Source: Terriglobia bacterium
GTDB taxonomy: Bacteria > Acidobacteriota > Terriglobia > Bryobacterales > Bryobacteraceae
DNA: 47,099 bases
Assembly: GCA_010084195.1 (NCBI GenBank)
Contig: RGPS01000019.1
Location: forward strand, 1 to 47,099
Reading direction: 5' to 3'
The translations under genes were made by a program, and so were the position numbers. Positions 15,066 to 24,636 of this stretch are shown piece by piece (positions within the stretch are counted from its first letter, which is position 1; the number at the start of each line of letters is the position of its first letter). The notes under the pieces were generated by a model that did no database searches, was not told the DNA's origin, and saw only the letters and a program-made list of their open reading frames with translations.

Positions 15066-18000
15066 ATGAGCTTCACCGGACTTTACCGCTTACTGGCCGG
15101 CCTCTGCCTCGCCACAGCTGCGCTGGCCCAATCGAGCGCCGGGGGCGGGACGCTGCAGGGCAATGTAAAGGACTCCACCGGGGCCGCCATCACCCAGGCT
15201 GCCATTCGCATAAGCCAGCAGGACACAGGGGAGATTTCCCGGTCCGTCACCAATTCTTCCGGGTTCTTCTCCTCGCCCCCTCTCCGCATTGGCCGCTATA
15301 AGGTTCGAGTCGAAGCGCCCGGAATGAAAGCCTGGGAGAGCGACCTCACCCTGGAAACGGGCCAGATCCAAAGTCTGGACGCCATGCTTTCTCCCGGTCA
15401 GGTTTCAGAAACGGTTGAAGTTACCGATACCCTGCCTCTTGTTGTCACCACCGAAGCGACCAACGCCCACACTTTGGATGCCAAACGCATTGAGCAGTTG
15501 CCCATTAATGGCCGTAGCCTAAATTCCCTGATTGAGCAAACCACCCCCGGCGTGGAACAAGTGATTGACGTCAATGGCGGCGTTCGTGCGGGCGGCCTCA
15601 TGGTCTACGGCACCAGCTTTATTCAGGATGGTGCGCCCTCCAACAACCGCGAATTCGGCGGTTCCATGAACCAGCAGGGCCTCGACTCCATCGGCGAAGT
15701 CCGCGTGGAAACCAGCACCTCCTCGGCCCGCTACAACACCCCGACCTCGGTTATCGTCTCCACCAAAAGCGGCACTAACAAACTCCACGGCACTCTCTAT
15801 GAAACCAACCGCAACAATGCTTTCGGCGTCGCGCGTGCCCGGCAGGACGTCAATCTCAACGGCGACCCGTACAAAGTCCCCAAGCTGATTCGTAACGAGT
15901 TCGGCGGCACGCTCGGGGGCCCTGTCTATCTGCCCAGCTTCGGAGCCAACGGTCGAAAGTTCTATGACGGCCACAACCGCACCTTCTTCTTCGTGTCCCG
16001 CGAAGGCACCCAACTTCGCCAGGGGATTACGAAGACCTTCACCGTGCCCACCGTTGCTATGCGTGCAGGCGATTTCAGCGGCATCACCGACACGTCTTTC
16101 CGGCCCATCACCATCTACGATGCCCGCAGTACCCGCCGTGTTCAGGTCGGCGCCCGCCAGATTGCCCAGCGCGACCCCTTTCCGGGTAACCGCATTCCTG
16201 CCAGTCTCCAGAGTCCTCTTTCCAAAACTATTTGGGGCTTCACCCCGTTGCCGTCAGACATCACGGACCCGGTTTTCACTTCCAACCTCAAAGTGGCGGT
16301 GCCCACCAACGGTTTACCCAACCTCAGCGACAACCCCACCACCATCAAGTTCGACCACCGAGTCGGTACCAACGATAATTTCTTCCTGAAGGTCAACGGA
16401 GGGAACCGCCACACCAATTTCCAGGGCACCGGCACCACTACGGGCGCTCCGACGAATGGTCAGGAAGCCAACATTACGTACCTGCCCATGGACTCGGTCA
16501 CGGCAGCTTTTAGCTGGACCCACGTCTTCTCGCCCTCCTTTTTTGTGGAAACCAACATTAGTCGAACATGGCAGGCAACCCAGACCATTACCGGCTCTGA
16601 GCAAAAGGACTGGTCAAAGGACCTTGGCCTGCCAAATCCTCTGGGCGACATCGGTTTCCCGAACATCACCAGCGTCCAGTTCATGAACTATGTGGAGGGT
16701 GACAACCGTCGCGGCCTGCACAGCAAGATCCTCAATTTGCAGCAGAACTACTCGTGGATCAGGAAGACCCACAACATCCAGTTCGGCGGAGGTGCCTATC
16801 GGGAGAATCAGGAACTGCTGCCCGATGCAGGCGCAATCTCGGGGTCAGCCGCCTTTAACAGCCTCGGCACCGCGCTGGAAAGTGCCACCGCCGGAACCGC
16901 CACCAGTCCGGCCGCCGTCCCGCAGACAGGCTTTGATGCAGCTAACTTCTACCTCGGTTACGCTGCATCCTACACCGTGACCCTGAAGCGCGGCATCATG
17001 CGCCTCCACAACCGCAACTATTTCGGCTACGCGCAGGACAGCTTCCAGGTCACCAAACGCCTCTCGTTCTTCCCGGGCGTCCGCTGGGATATCAACCCTG
17101 CCTTTACCGAGCAAAACTACCAGCTCAACTCTTTCGATGTTAAGAACCACGCCATCGTCCTGCCGCAGCCCCTCGACTACTACTACAAGCTCGGCATCAC
17201 CAATCCGAAAATCGTCGATACTTACAAGACCGTCGGCGTCACTTTCAAAACGGCAAAGGAAGTCGGAATCTCGCCCAACATCTTCCCCAATAACTACTTC
17301 GATATCAGCCCCCGTGTCGGCTTCGCCTACAGGATGTTCAGCGGCAACAAGCAGATGGTGATCCGCGGCGGCTACGGTATCTACATCTCCCCCCTGCCCA
17401 TGCGGACCCTTCTCGCTCAGTTCTCCAGCATGGCCCCCTTCCGCGCTACCTTCCAGTACAATCCCAACAATGCGACCTTCAGCCCGGATGGCATCCCCAA
17501 CTACCTCTTGCGGAACACCCCAAGCCTCGTCGCCGGCGTCAACACTTCCAACATCATTGACCTGAACAACCCCACCCAGGTCGGTCGTGGCCAAACCGTC
17601 GTCGGCTTGTCCCCCAAAATGCCCAGCGCCAAAGTTCACGAGTGGAACATTGTCATCGAGAAACAGCTCCGCCCTACGCTTGTGGTGCGCCTGACCTACG
17701 ACGGCAAGCATGGCGTCAATATGGACCAGTTGGCTGAGATCAATCCGGCTCCCACAACATATTCCTGGGTATCGCAGACCCGGACCGTAGTTCCAACCGG
17801 AGCCTTTGCCAGTGTCGCCACGCGACCCTACGATCAAAACGCCTACGCTTCCGTTCGGATTCTCCAGAAGACCGGCTACATCAACACCCACCAGTTCACC
17901 GCCCAAATCGAACGCCGCTTCAGTAAGGGGCTCGCCTTCCAGGGTTTCTACACCCTCACCAACACCCTCCGCGCCGCCGGGAATTCTTTTCGTGACGGCA

Positions 18001-18857
18001 TCTACCAACCCCCCTCCGCCTATCTGCCGGGTGCCCTGCCGTCGACTGACTTCAAAACCATCAACCGCTTCGAAAACTATGCACGGGATACCGGCAGCCC
18101 CCAACACCGTTTCCGCTGGAACTGGCTCTACGACATCCCGTTCGGTCGCAACCTGAAGTTCGGCGGCAAAATGTCCCGTGGCCTCGACGCCCTCATCGGC
18201 AACTGGCATTTTTCCGGCTCCGGGACCGTCGTCAGCTCCTGGTTTGCGCTTCCAACGGACAACTGGGGCTACCTTGGTGACGTCGAAGTCTACGGCAAAA
18301 GCCGCAAAATTCTCGATTGCCGGGGGACGCCGGCCAACGGCACGAAGATCGCCGACGAGCGCTGTATCGAAGGCTATCACTATTTCAATGGCTACATTTC
18401 AAATCGCGTCATCAATAGCCGGAACGCCGCTGGTCTCAGAAACGGAGTGTTTGGCCTGCCCGCCGATTACAAACCAGCCATTCGCCCCATTACCCCCTAC
18501 CCTGTGGGCGGAGCACCCAGCGATCCGAATGCGACCAATTACGACACCAACGTTGTCTATATCCCGCTGCTGGACGGGACTACCTCCCGCGTCGCCTACG
18601 ACAACGGAGGTCTTCACCCCTGGCGGAATCAGTACATGTTGGGCCCGTTTAACTCCAATCTGGATGCCTCTCTCCAGAAACACATCGTCCTGACAGAGAA
18701 GTTTCGCCTCCAGCTCTCGGTGGACCTGTTCAACGTCCTGAACTTCCAGGGTACACTCACCCCCAACAGTGAAGGTATCTCAACCCTGGGTAGTTCTTAT
18801 GCCGGTTTCGGCATGCGACCCCGCCAGCTTCAGCTCACCGCCCGGCTCAAGTGGTAG
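15066..18857 (+). CDS. Oar-like TonB-dependent outer-membrane receptor with carboxypeptidase-regulatory-like domain
   Basis: 1263-aa outer-membrane protein. Signal peptide (YRLLAGLCLATAALAQS, cleavage near residue 22), then a carboxypeptidase-regulatory-like/Cna-B domain (about 32-115, with LQGNVKDSTGAAITQA), a plug domain with the NGRSLNSLIEQTTPGV segment (about 145-250), and a long beta-barrel that ends in QLTARLKW with the terminal aromatic residue needed for barrel insertion. The architecture is that of the OmpA-related/Oar receptors abundant in Acidobacteriota. It would use the TonB-ExbBD motor. The ATG at 15066 is spaced well from GAGGG; GTG at 15063 is the alternative. It follows the NHL protein by 61 nt; shared substrate handling is a guess. 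Confidence 0.92.
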   Translation: MSFTGLYRLLAGLCLATAALAQSSAGGGTLQGNVKDSTGAAITQAAIRISQQDTGEISRSVTNSSGFFSSPPLRIGRYKVRVEAPGMKAWESDLTLETGQIQSLDAMLSPGQVSETVEVTDTLPLVVTTEATNAHTLDAKRIEQLPINGRSLNSLIEQTTPGVEQVIDVNGGVRAGGLMVYGTSFIQDGAPSNNREFGGSMNQQGLDSIGEVRVETSTSSARYNTPTSVIVSTKSGTNKLHGTLYETNRNNAFGVARARQDVNLNGDPYKVPKLIRNEFGGTLGGPVYLPSFGANGRKFYDGHNRTFFFVSREGTQLRQGITKTFTVPTVAMRAGDFSGITDTSFRPITIYDARSTRRVQVGARQIAQRDPFPGNRIPASLQSPLSKTIWGFTPLPSDITDPVFTSNLKVAVPTNGLPNLSDNPTTIKFDHRVGTNDNFFLKVNGGNRHTNFQGTGTTTGAPTNGQEANITYLPMDSVTAAFSWTHVFSPSFFVETNISRTWQATQTITGSEQKDWSKDLGLPNPLGDIGFPNITSVQFMNYVEGDNRRGLHSKILNLQQNYSWIRKTHNIQFGGGAYRENQELLPDAGAISGSAAFNSLGTALESATAGTATSPAAVPQTGFDAANFYLGYAASYTVTLKRGIMRLHNRNYFGYAQDSFQVTKRLSFFPGVRWDINPAFTEQNYQLNSFDVKNHAIVLPQPLDYYYKLGITNPKIVDTYKTVGVTFKTAKEVGISPNIFPNNYFDISPRVGFAYRMFSGNKQMVIRGGYGIYISPLPMRTLLAQFSSMAPFRATFQYNPNNATFSPDGIPNYLLRNTPSLVAGVNTSNIIDLNNPTQVGRGQTVVGLSPKMPSAKVHEWNIVIEKQLRPTLVVRLTYDGKHGVNMDQLAEINPAPTTYSWVSQTRTVVPTGAFASVATRPYDQNAYASVRILQKTGYINTHQFTAQIERRFSKGLAFQGFYTLTNTLRAAGNSFRDGIYQPPSAYLPGALPSTDFKTINRFENYARDTGSPQHRFRWNWLYDIPFGRNLKFGGKMSRGLDALIGNWHFSGSGTVVSSWFALPTDNWGYLGDVEVYGKSRKILDCRGTPANGTKIADERCIEGYHYFNGYISNRVINSRNAAGLRNGVFGLPADYKPAIRPITPYPVGGAPSDPNATNYDTNVVYIPLLDGTTSRVAYDNGGLHPWRNQYMLGPFNSNLDASLQKHIVLTEKFRLQLSVDLFNVLNFQGTLTPNSEGISTLGSSYAGFGMRPRQLQLTARLKW

Positions 18858-18955
18858 TTTGTCCCAACCCGACAATCTGAGCAAGGTACTTGCTTTCCCG
18901 TATTGTCATTTCAGATAATAGTGGGTGAGAGGCGTGCCTCGTTTATGGCACCCCG

Positions 18956-19309
18956 ATGGAGCTACCTTTGGCCGTTGCAGCTGCTACACGCTCTTCCCTG
19001 GTGGGTTCACTCCTTCGCACCGCGTTTTCCTCGCATCGGCAAACTGCCGTGACTTTCCTTCGGGGCCTGTCTTGCAGCGAACTGGAGTGCCTGGCCGAAT
19101 TCGAGGGTTCCTGCGCCATTGAATCTCAGGAAGTAGTGGCACTAAATGCATATCGGCTGCTGGAGGACTTTTTTGAGCCCTCAGTCTCAGAAAGATGGTG
19201 TAATTCTGAGGATCGTGCCCACAAGACCGTCCTTGTCCTTACCTGGCTGGAGTACTCCCGCAGCGCCGTAGACTACCCCTCCCCCGTTTCCGCTCGGGCT
19301 TCTGTCTAA
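18956..19309 (+). CDS. Small hypothetical protein
   Basis: 117 aa, not recognised. It lies in a 500-nt gap between the receptor and comEC. Codon use is GC-rich at third positions like its neighbours and the frame is free of stops. The N-terminus has ARSSLV-like and AFSSHRQTAVTFLRGLS segments and an acidic middle (ELECLAEFEGSCAIESQE). It contains four cysteines and no signal peptide or membrane helix. The ribosome site is weak. A short 5-bp palindrome (18929-18940) lies just upstream. It may be a real lineage-specific gene or a chance frame. Confidence 0.5.
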   Translation: MELPLAVAAATRSSLVGSLLRTAFSSHRQTAVTFLRGLSCSELECLAEFEGSCAIESQEVVALNAYRLLEDFFEPSVSERWCNSEDRAHKTVLVLTWLEYSRSAVDYPSPVSARASV

Positions 19310-19358
19310 AAAAGACAACTAAACTGAGAAAATTCTCCCCGCCACCAACTATGTAGGT

Positions 19359-21836
19359 GTGCGCCTGAGCGAACCCTTACTTCTGCCCCTTGCTGCCGTC
19401 TGCAGTGGCATACTCGCAGCGCACTTTACCCCTTTCACCTGGCAGGAGATACTCCCGTTCGCTCTCGGCGCCGCTCTCCTGGCAGCCGCTTCCTGTCGAG
19501 CCGCTCCATTCTCTTCCCCCCTGGCCGCCCTCTGTTCCCTGGCACTTGTCGCCGCAGCTTTTGGCACCCCTCATCCGCCAAAGCCCCCCCGGCTGACCGT
19601 CGATGATGGCCAACTCGCCATCTTTGAAGGCTGTGTGGTGAATCCCGCCCTCCCCTCCGGCGGCCGCGAACGCTTTGACCTGGAGTTGGCTCCTGCCATT
19701 CGTGCTCAGGTAGTCCTTTTTACCCGGAAAAACCTGCAGATTCCAGCCCTCCCCTATGGGACCCGCATCGAATTCACCGGTCGCATGCGCCCCATCCACA
19801 ACTTCAACAATCCAGGCTCCTTCGACGCCCTCCGCTACTTCGCTCGCCGTCAGGTCTACTGGACTGCCTCCGGAGATGTCGCGACGCTGAAGACTCTCCC
19901 CGGTTTCTGTGGCGTTTCCTGGGAGCGGCCCATCTTTGCTCTTCGGGCTGCCGCCCTCCAGCGTCTGGAGTCGCTCTACCCCGACGACCCCTACACTGCC
20001 GGCATGCTGGCGGCTGTGCTTCTCGGCGAAACCTCCCGGATGGAGCGTCTCTGGACCGAAGACTACCGTTCTACCGGCACCTACCATGCCCTGGTCATCT
20101 CCGGCAGCCATGTCGCGGTTCTCGCGGCTGTGCTGTTGCTCTTCCTGCGTTTGCTGTGGGTCCCCCAATGGGCCGCCCTGAGCGCGACAATCAGCGTGGC
20201 CTGGCTCTACGCAGGCGTTACGGGCTGGCAGGCTCCTGTGGTCCGTTCCGCAGTCGGTATGAGCCTCTACGGCGTCGCGCGGATCTTTTATAGGGAGGGG
20301 CGCCTTCTCAACCTGCTGGCCGGAATCGCCCTCCTCTTTCTCGTTGTTGACCCCTCGCAACTCTTCGAAGCCAGTTTTCAACTCACCTTCCTGGCCGTCG
20401 CCGCTATCGGAGCCTTTGCCATCCCTGCCCTCGAAGCTACCTCGGCACCTCTGGCTGCCGGCTGCCGCGCTCTGGCCGAAGTCCGGCGTGATATCCGCCT
20501 CCCGCCCAGAACGGCCCAGTTTCGTATCGAACTCCGGCTTCTGGCTCTCACCCTGCAGCTCCTTGTCCGACTCCCCCTCCGCGTCGGAAACGCCCTGGTT
20601 GTGGTCTCCGCCCGGCTGGTCCTTTATCTCTGGGAGATAGTCGTCACCTCCTTCATCATTCAGGTGGCGCTCGCCCTGCCCATGATCTGGTATTTCCACC
20701 GACTCTCTTTTTCCGGCCTCACCGCCAACGTCATGGTGCTGCCCGCACTCACGGCTGTTGTTCCCCTCGGCTTTCTCGCCATCACCCTCAACTCCCACCC
20801 TCTCGCCGTCACCTGTCGCCTCCTGCTCGGGCTTTCCAAATGGGCTGCCGCCGTTAATGCCCGTTGGGAACCAGAGTGGCGAATTCCCCCACCCCCGCTC
20901 TGGCTGGCCCTGCTTTTCGCTGCCCTTCTGCTCTTTGCTGCGTGGCGGCGAGTACCCCGGTTGGGCAAGCTCTCGGCGTGGGTCGCGATTCTGGGCGTCC
21001 TTGCTGCCATCGCGCTGCACACCTTCCCCCCAAAGGTCCAGCCCGGACGTTTTGAACTCGACGCCCTTGATGTCGGCCAGGGAGACAGCCTGCTGGCCAC
21101 TTTCCCGTCCGGCCAGCTCATGCTCATCGACGCCGGTGGCATTCCCGCCTTCGGGCTCGGACGAAAGTCCGCCCTTGATGTGGGGGAAGATGTCGTCGCG
21201 CCTTACCTGTGGTCCCGCGCGATCCGCCACCTCGATGTTGTCGTCATGAGTCACGCGCACGAGGATCACATGGGCGGCATGCCTGCCATCCTGCGGAACT
21301 TCCACCCCGCCGAACTCTGGACCGGGGCTGTCGCCGAAAGTCCGGAATGGCAGAAGGTCCGCACTGCTGCCCTCCGTTATGGTGTGCGGATCCGGCAGAT
21401 GCGAAGGCACCAGGCTTTCGCGTTTGGGGGCACCTCCATCACCATCCTCGCCCCCGGGCCCGACTATGTCGCCGATATCAAACCCAAAAATGACGACTCC
21501 CTGGTGCTGCGAATCGACCATCAGGCCACCTCCTTCCTGCTGGCGGGTGACATGGAGAAACGCACCGAGCGCGAGCTGATATCCGCTGACCTGCTCCAGC
21601 CCGCCACGGTCCTGAAAGTCGGCCACCACGGCAGTAAAACCTCATCCACCCCCGAGTTTCTCGACCTCGTCCAGCCCTCTTTCGCCCTGATTTCCGCAGG
21701 GTTTGAGAATAGCTATGGCCACCCTCACCCCACCACCCTGGAATCTCTGAATGCGCACCACACCCGCACCCTCCGTACCGACCAGCTCGGGCTCCTGCGC
21801 GTCTCGAGCGACGGTCGGCGCATCCGCCTCGACTAA
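19359..21836 (+). CDS. comEC: ComEC/Rec2 DNA-uptake channel with C-terminal metallo-beta-lactamase domain
   Basis: 825-aa polytopic membrane protein for transport of single-stranded DNA during natural transformation. It has two N-terminal helices, an OB-like extracytoplasmic domain (about 75-190), the Competence membrane core (about 225-530, with YHALVISGSHVAVLAA and FQLTFLAVAA), and a C-terminal MBL-fold domain starting at LDVGQGDS (about 569). Its metal motif is H632-A-H634-E-D636-H637, with KVGHHGSKTSS later. Thus all three usual ComEC domains are present. The start is GTG at 19359. No other competence gene is adjacent. Confidence 0.93.
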   Translation: MRLSEPLLLPLAAVCSGILAAHFTPFTWQEILPFALGAALLAAASCRAAPFSSPLAALCSLALVAAAFGTPHPPKPPRLTVDDGQLAIFEGCVVNPALPSGGRERFDLELAPAIRAQVVLFTRKNLQIPALPYGTRIEFTGRMRPIHNFNNPGSFDALRYFARRQVYWTASGDVATLKTLPGFCGVSWERPIFALRAAALQRLESLYPDDPYTAGMLAAVLLGETSRMERLWTEDYRSTGTYHALVISGSHVAVLAAVLLLFLRLLWVPQWAALSATISVAWLYAGVTGWQAPVVRSAVGMSLYGVARIFYREGRLLNLLAGIALLFLVVDPSQLFEASFQLTFLAVAAIGAFAIPALEATSAPLAAGCRALAEVRRDIRLPPRTAQFRIELRLLALTLQLLVRLPLRVGNALVVVSARLVLYLWEIVVTSFIIQVALALPMIWYFHRLSFSGLTANVMVLPALTAVVPLGFLAITLNSHPLAVTCRLLLGLSKWAAAVNARWEPEWRIPPPPLWLALLFAALLLFAAWRRVPRLGKLSAWVAILGVLAAIALHTFPPKVQPGRFELDALDVGQGDSLLATFPSGQLMLIDAGGIPAFGLGRKSALDVGEDVVAPYLWSRAIRHLDVVVMSHAHEDHMGGMPAILRNFHPAELWTGAVAESPEWQKVRTAALRYGVRIRQMRRHQAFAFGGTSITILAPGPDYVADIKPKNDDSLVLRIDHQATSFLLAGDMEKRTERELISADLLQPATVLKVGHHGSKTSSTPEFLDLVQPSFALISAGFENSYGHPHPTTLESLNAHHTRTLRTDQLGLLRVSSDGRRIRLD

Positions 21837-21862
21837 CCCACGGCAACCGGCGCGATTCGCGA

Positions 21863-21868
21863 TATCCT
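21863..21868 (+). promoter_or_regulatory. Putative -10 box TATCCT before the DUF2809 gene
   Basis: TATCCT ends 8 nt before the GTG start at 21877. No ribosome site lies between, which again suggests a leaderless message. Confidence 0.4.
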
Positions 21869-21876
21869 TGGCTCCA

Positions 21877-22305
21877 GTGCCCCCCCGCACCCCCACAACC
21901 AGCCAGCGGACCCGAGCCGCCTGGGCTATCTGCCTCGCGGCCATCATCGCGATGGGCCTGCTCTCCAGGTTTGTACACACAGGGTTTATCGTCTTTGACA
22001 AGTACCTGGGCGATGCGTTGTACGCCGCGATGGTCTATGCCATGTTCAGGCCGTTCGTCGGAACTGCCATGTCCGCCACCGTTGCCATGGTCGCCATGAC
22101 TGCGATTGAGCTGTTCCAGCTAACCCTCATCCCGGCCCACATGCTGGCGAGCGACCACCTGATCGTCAGGATCACAGCCCGGCTGCTCGGGACATCGTTC
22201 AGTTTCCCCGACCTGCTCGCCTATGCCATCGGCATCGCTGCCATCGGGCTGGCTGACCGAGGGTCTCGGCCACGAAGCCCGCGCTCGCTACAATGTCCCC
22301 CATGA
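21877..22305 (+). CDS. DUF2809-family membrane protein
   Basis: 142-aa protein with about four hydrophobic helices. The order of motifs (FVHTGFIVFDKYLGDALYAAMVY, read as two short blocks; IELFQLTLIP; ARLLGTSFSFPDLLAYAIGI) matches the DUF2809 family of small inner-membrane proteins of unknown function. The frame is open further upstream into comEC, but GTG at 21877 gives the family length. Its stop overlaps the next gene in an ATGA, so the reductase is probably translationally coupled. Confidence 0.75.
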   Translation: MPPRTPTTSQRTRAAWAICLAAIIAMGLLSRFVHTGFIVFDKYLGDALYAAMVYAMFRPFVGTAMSATVAMVAMTAIELFQLTLIPAHMLASDHLIVRITARLLGTSFSFPDLLAYAIGIAAIGLADRGSRPRSPRSLQCPP

Positions 22306-23033
22306 ACGCAATTGTTACCGGTGCCAGCCGCGGCATCGGGCGGGGCATCGCCAAAGACCTCTCAAAGACCCACAAAGTCATCGCTACCTACCTGGGAAGC
22401 CTGGAACAGGCGGAGAGCCTGAAAGCCGAAACCGGCTGTGAGATCTTCCGCTGCGACATTGGCAACCCGACCGACCGCGCCGCGCTCATCAACTTTGCCC
22501 GCGGTGTCTTCCCGGAGGGCCTCGACCTCCTCGTGAACAACGCCGGCATCGCGCCCCGTGAGCGTCTCGACATTCTTCAGGCCACCGAGCAGAGCTTCGA
22601 CGAACTCATCAATACCAACCTGAAAGGGCCGCACTTCCTCACCCAGCTCGCCGCCAACTGGATGCTCGAAAAAGGCTCCGGGAGGATCGTCTTCGTCTCC
22701 TCTATTTCAGCCTTCACGGCTTCCATTAACCGCGCGGAATATTGTGTCTCCAAAGCAGGCGTCAGCATGTCGCGCCTGGTTTACGCCCAGCGCCTGGCCC
22801 CGGAAGGCATTCAGGTTTTCGAAATCCAGCCCGGCATCATCCGTACCGACATGATTTCCAAAGTGGAAAAGGTTTACGACGAAAAAATCGCCGGCGGACT
22901 CCTCCCGCAACGCCGCATGGGAGAGCCCTCCGACATCGCCAACGTCGTCCGGTCCATTGCCGATGGCCACCTCGACTACTGCGCCGGACAGGTCATCCAC
23001 GCCGATGGCGGCTTCCACATCCGTAGTCTGTAG
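22302..23033 (+). CDS. Short-chain dehydrogenase/reductase (FabG-like)
   Basis: 243-aa NAD(P)-dependent oxidoreductase. The nucleotide motif is TGASRGIG near the N-terminus, the structural motif LVNNAGIAP follows near residue 80, and the catalytic pair is Y147 and K151 in YCVSK with the upstream serine in VSSISAF. The C-terminal HADGGFHI strand is typical. It is often annotated as a 3-ketoacyl-ACP reductase, but no fatty-acid genes are adjacent and the substrate is unknown. The ATG at 22302 forms an ATGA overlap with the DUF2809 stop; an ATG at 22293 is the alternative. Confidence 0.87.
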   Translation: MNAIVTGASRGIGRGIAKDLSKTHKVIATYLGSLEQAESLKAETGCEIFRCDIGNPTDRAALINFARGVFPEGLDLLVNNAGIAPRERLDILQATEQSFDELINTNLKGPHFLTQLAANWMLEKGSGRIVFVSSISAFTASINRAEYCVSKAGVSMSRLVYAQRLAPEGIQVFEIQPGIIRTDMISKVEKVYDEKIAGGLLPQRRMGEPSDIANVVRSIADGHLDYCAGQVIHADGGFHIRSL

Positions 23034-23349
23034 TGTCAGTGTCTGCGAACCAGCTACGAGGTAAATGGCCCGTCTTTTGGTAATAAGTGACCTCCGGCAG
23101 GCCATCCCCCCGATGCGCAGACCACGCTCCCTCGCGGACCCAGGCGGGCACCGCGGCTCGGAGAACGCTGCTTTGTGCGTCTCGTTAAGGTATCGATTTT
23201 ACGGGGCCGCGACCGCGAGAGAGTCCGTACCGCGAAGCCCGGTTTCCCTGAGCGGACTGTTACCATGGGTTGCTCCAAACCGCTTTTGTTATCCTGATAG
23301 TTTCCATCCTGGATTAGTTTTACTCTGAAGATTCCCGAGGACCTCGATT
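23034..23349 (+). other. Intergenic region before tig
   Basis: 316 nt with no supported gene. It holds the putative extended -10 box at 23287, a 6-bp inverted repeat (AGTCCG near 23222 and CGGACT about 30 nt later) that could form part of a leader structure or terminator of the SDR gene, and the GAGG ribosome site at 23337. Short frames on both strands look like chance. Confidence 0.5.
23287..23295 (+). promoter_or_regulatory. Putative extended -10 box (TGTTATCCT) before tig
   Basis: TATCCT at 23290-23295 with TG one base upstream, identical over nine bases to the box before the NHL gene at 11915. It gives a leader of about 50 nt for tig. Confidence 0.45.
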
Positions 23350-24612
23350 TTGGCGTTAGTAGAAGGTTGCAAGCACGAGCTTGAATTACTCATCCCTGCT
23401 CAGGCGGTTGAGGAAGAAACAACGAAAGTTACCGAGCAGTATCAGAAAAAGGCACAGCTGAAGGGCTTCCGCGCAGGTAAAGCTCCCCTGTCGCTGATCC
23501 GCAGCAGCTACCGTGGCGATATCCGCCAAAAGGTGCTGGAAACTCTCCTGCCGCGTTTCTTTGACGCCAAAGTGCAGGAAGATGGCCTCCGCGTGGTCGG
23601 TCAGCCCAACATTAAAGACGTCCATTTTCACGATGGCGCCGACGTCCACTTCAAAGCGGAATTCGAAGTCTTCCCGGAATTTGAACTCGCGGAGTACAAA
23701 GGTGTCGAAGTTGCCTATGTAGATCCCGAAGTTCCCGAAGAAGACCTGGACAAGCGCATCGAAGAGATTCGCGACACCAAGGCAACCTACGCCAATGTGG
23801 ATGCACGTCCCCTCGAAGACGGTGACTACGCCGTTGTTTCGCTGGAGAGCATCGCCGGTACCGACGAACCCATCAAGTCTGACGAAGTTCAGGTCCTGAT
23901 TGGTGGCGCCGAAACCATGCCTGGTTTCACCGAAAACCTCACCGGTGCTTCTCCCGGCGACGTGAAGGAAATCGCGGTTACCTACCCGGAAGATTACGGC
24001 GCGCCCAAGCTGGCCGGTAAGTCGGTCACCTTCAGCGTCACGGTCAACGGCCTCCGCCGCAAGGAACTCCCCGAACTCAACGACGAATTCGCTCAGGATC
24101 TGGGCGACTTCCGGACTGTGGATGAACTCAAAGACGCGGTGAAGAAGTCCATTTTCGCGCAGCGTCAGGGAGAAGCCGTCCGCATCGCCCGCGATAAAAT
24201 TGTCGACAAGCTGGTCGACCTGCACGATTTCCCGGTCCCCGGTGTGTTCGTTGACCGCCAGATCGAAAATCGCGTTGAACAGCGCCTCCGCGCCCTCTCT
24301 CAGGAAGGTGTCGATCCCCGCTCCTTCAATCTGGATTGGGACAAGATCCGCGAAGCCCAGCGCGATCAGGCAATCCGCGAGGTTCGCGCCTCCCTGATCC
24401 TCGGTCGGGTTTCGGAACGTGAAGCCATCGTTGCCCTCAACGAAGAAGTCGACAAGGAAGTGGATCGCATCGCTCGCCAGGAGCGGGAAATGGTGGCAGT
24501 TGTCCGCAAGAAGATGCAGGAAGACGGCAGCCTCGATCGTATTGCTTCGCACATCCAGACCGAGAAGACCCTCAACTTCCTGTTTGAAAACGCAACTAAA
24601 ACTGCTGAATAG
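23350..24612 (+). CDS. tig: Trigger factor, ribosome-associated chaperone and PPIase
   Basis: 420-aa chaperone that binds the ribosome exit tunnel and folds nascent chains. The N-terminal ribosome-binding domain has the signature GFRAGKAP at residues 39-46. The FKBP-like PPIase domain spans about 150-240 (DYAVVSLES, ETMPGFTENLTG, YPEDYGAPKLAGK), then the long helical chaperone arms. The start is TTG, 9 nt after GAGG; no ATG or GTG in frame lies nearby. tig is more often followed by clpP-clpX; here it precedes accB and accC instead. Confidence 0.95.
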   Translation: MALVEGCKHELELLIPAQAVEEETTKVTEQYQKKAQLKGFRAGKAPLSLIRSSYRGDIRQKVLETLLPRFFDAKVQEDGLRVVGQPNIKDVHFHDGADVHFKAEFEVFPEFELAEYKGVEVAYVDPEVPEEDLDKRIEEIRDTKATYANVDARPLEDGDYAVVSLESIAGTDEPIKSDEVQVLIGGAETMPGFTENLTGASPGDVKEIAVTYPEDYGAPKLAGKSVTFSVTVNGLRRKELPELNDEFAQDLGDFRTVDELKDAVKKSIFAQRQGEAVRIARDKIVDKLVDLHDFPVPGVFVDRQIENRVEQRLRALSQEGVDPRSFNLDWDKIREAQRDQAIREVRASLILGRVSEREAIVALNEEVDKEVDRIARQEREMVAVVRKKMQEDGSLDRIASHIQTEKTLNFLFENATKTAE

Positions 24613-24636
24613 CCGCTGCTACAATAAGAGAACTGC

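Noticed and set aside
15301-15330. tRNA-like GTTCGAGTC segment
   Set aside because: It lies in the coding region of the receptor and has no cloverleaf arms around it. No tRNA was found elsewhere either.
16845-18380. 511-codon frame antisense to the TonB-dependent receptor
   Set aside because: A shadow of the strong codon bias of the receptor gene; no domain, start site or signal.
18929-18940. Short palindrome GAGGCGTGCCTC as operator or terminator
   Set aside because: Five-base arms with a two-base centre and no T run; too short to support on its own.
19377-21629. 750-codon frame antisense to comEC
   Set aside because: It mirrors the comEC codons in a GC-rich gene, its protein is low-complexity and matches nothing recognisable, while comEC has all its domains.
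23065-23328. 87-codon frame before tig
   Set aside because: Arginine- and proline-rich composition typical of random GC-rich DNA, no ribosome site and no recognisable motif.
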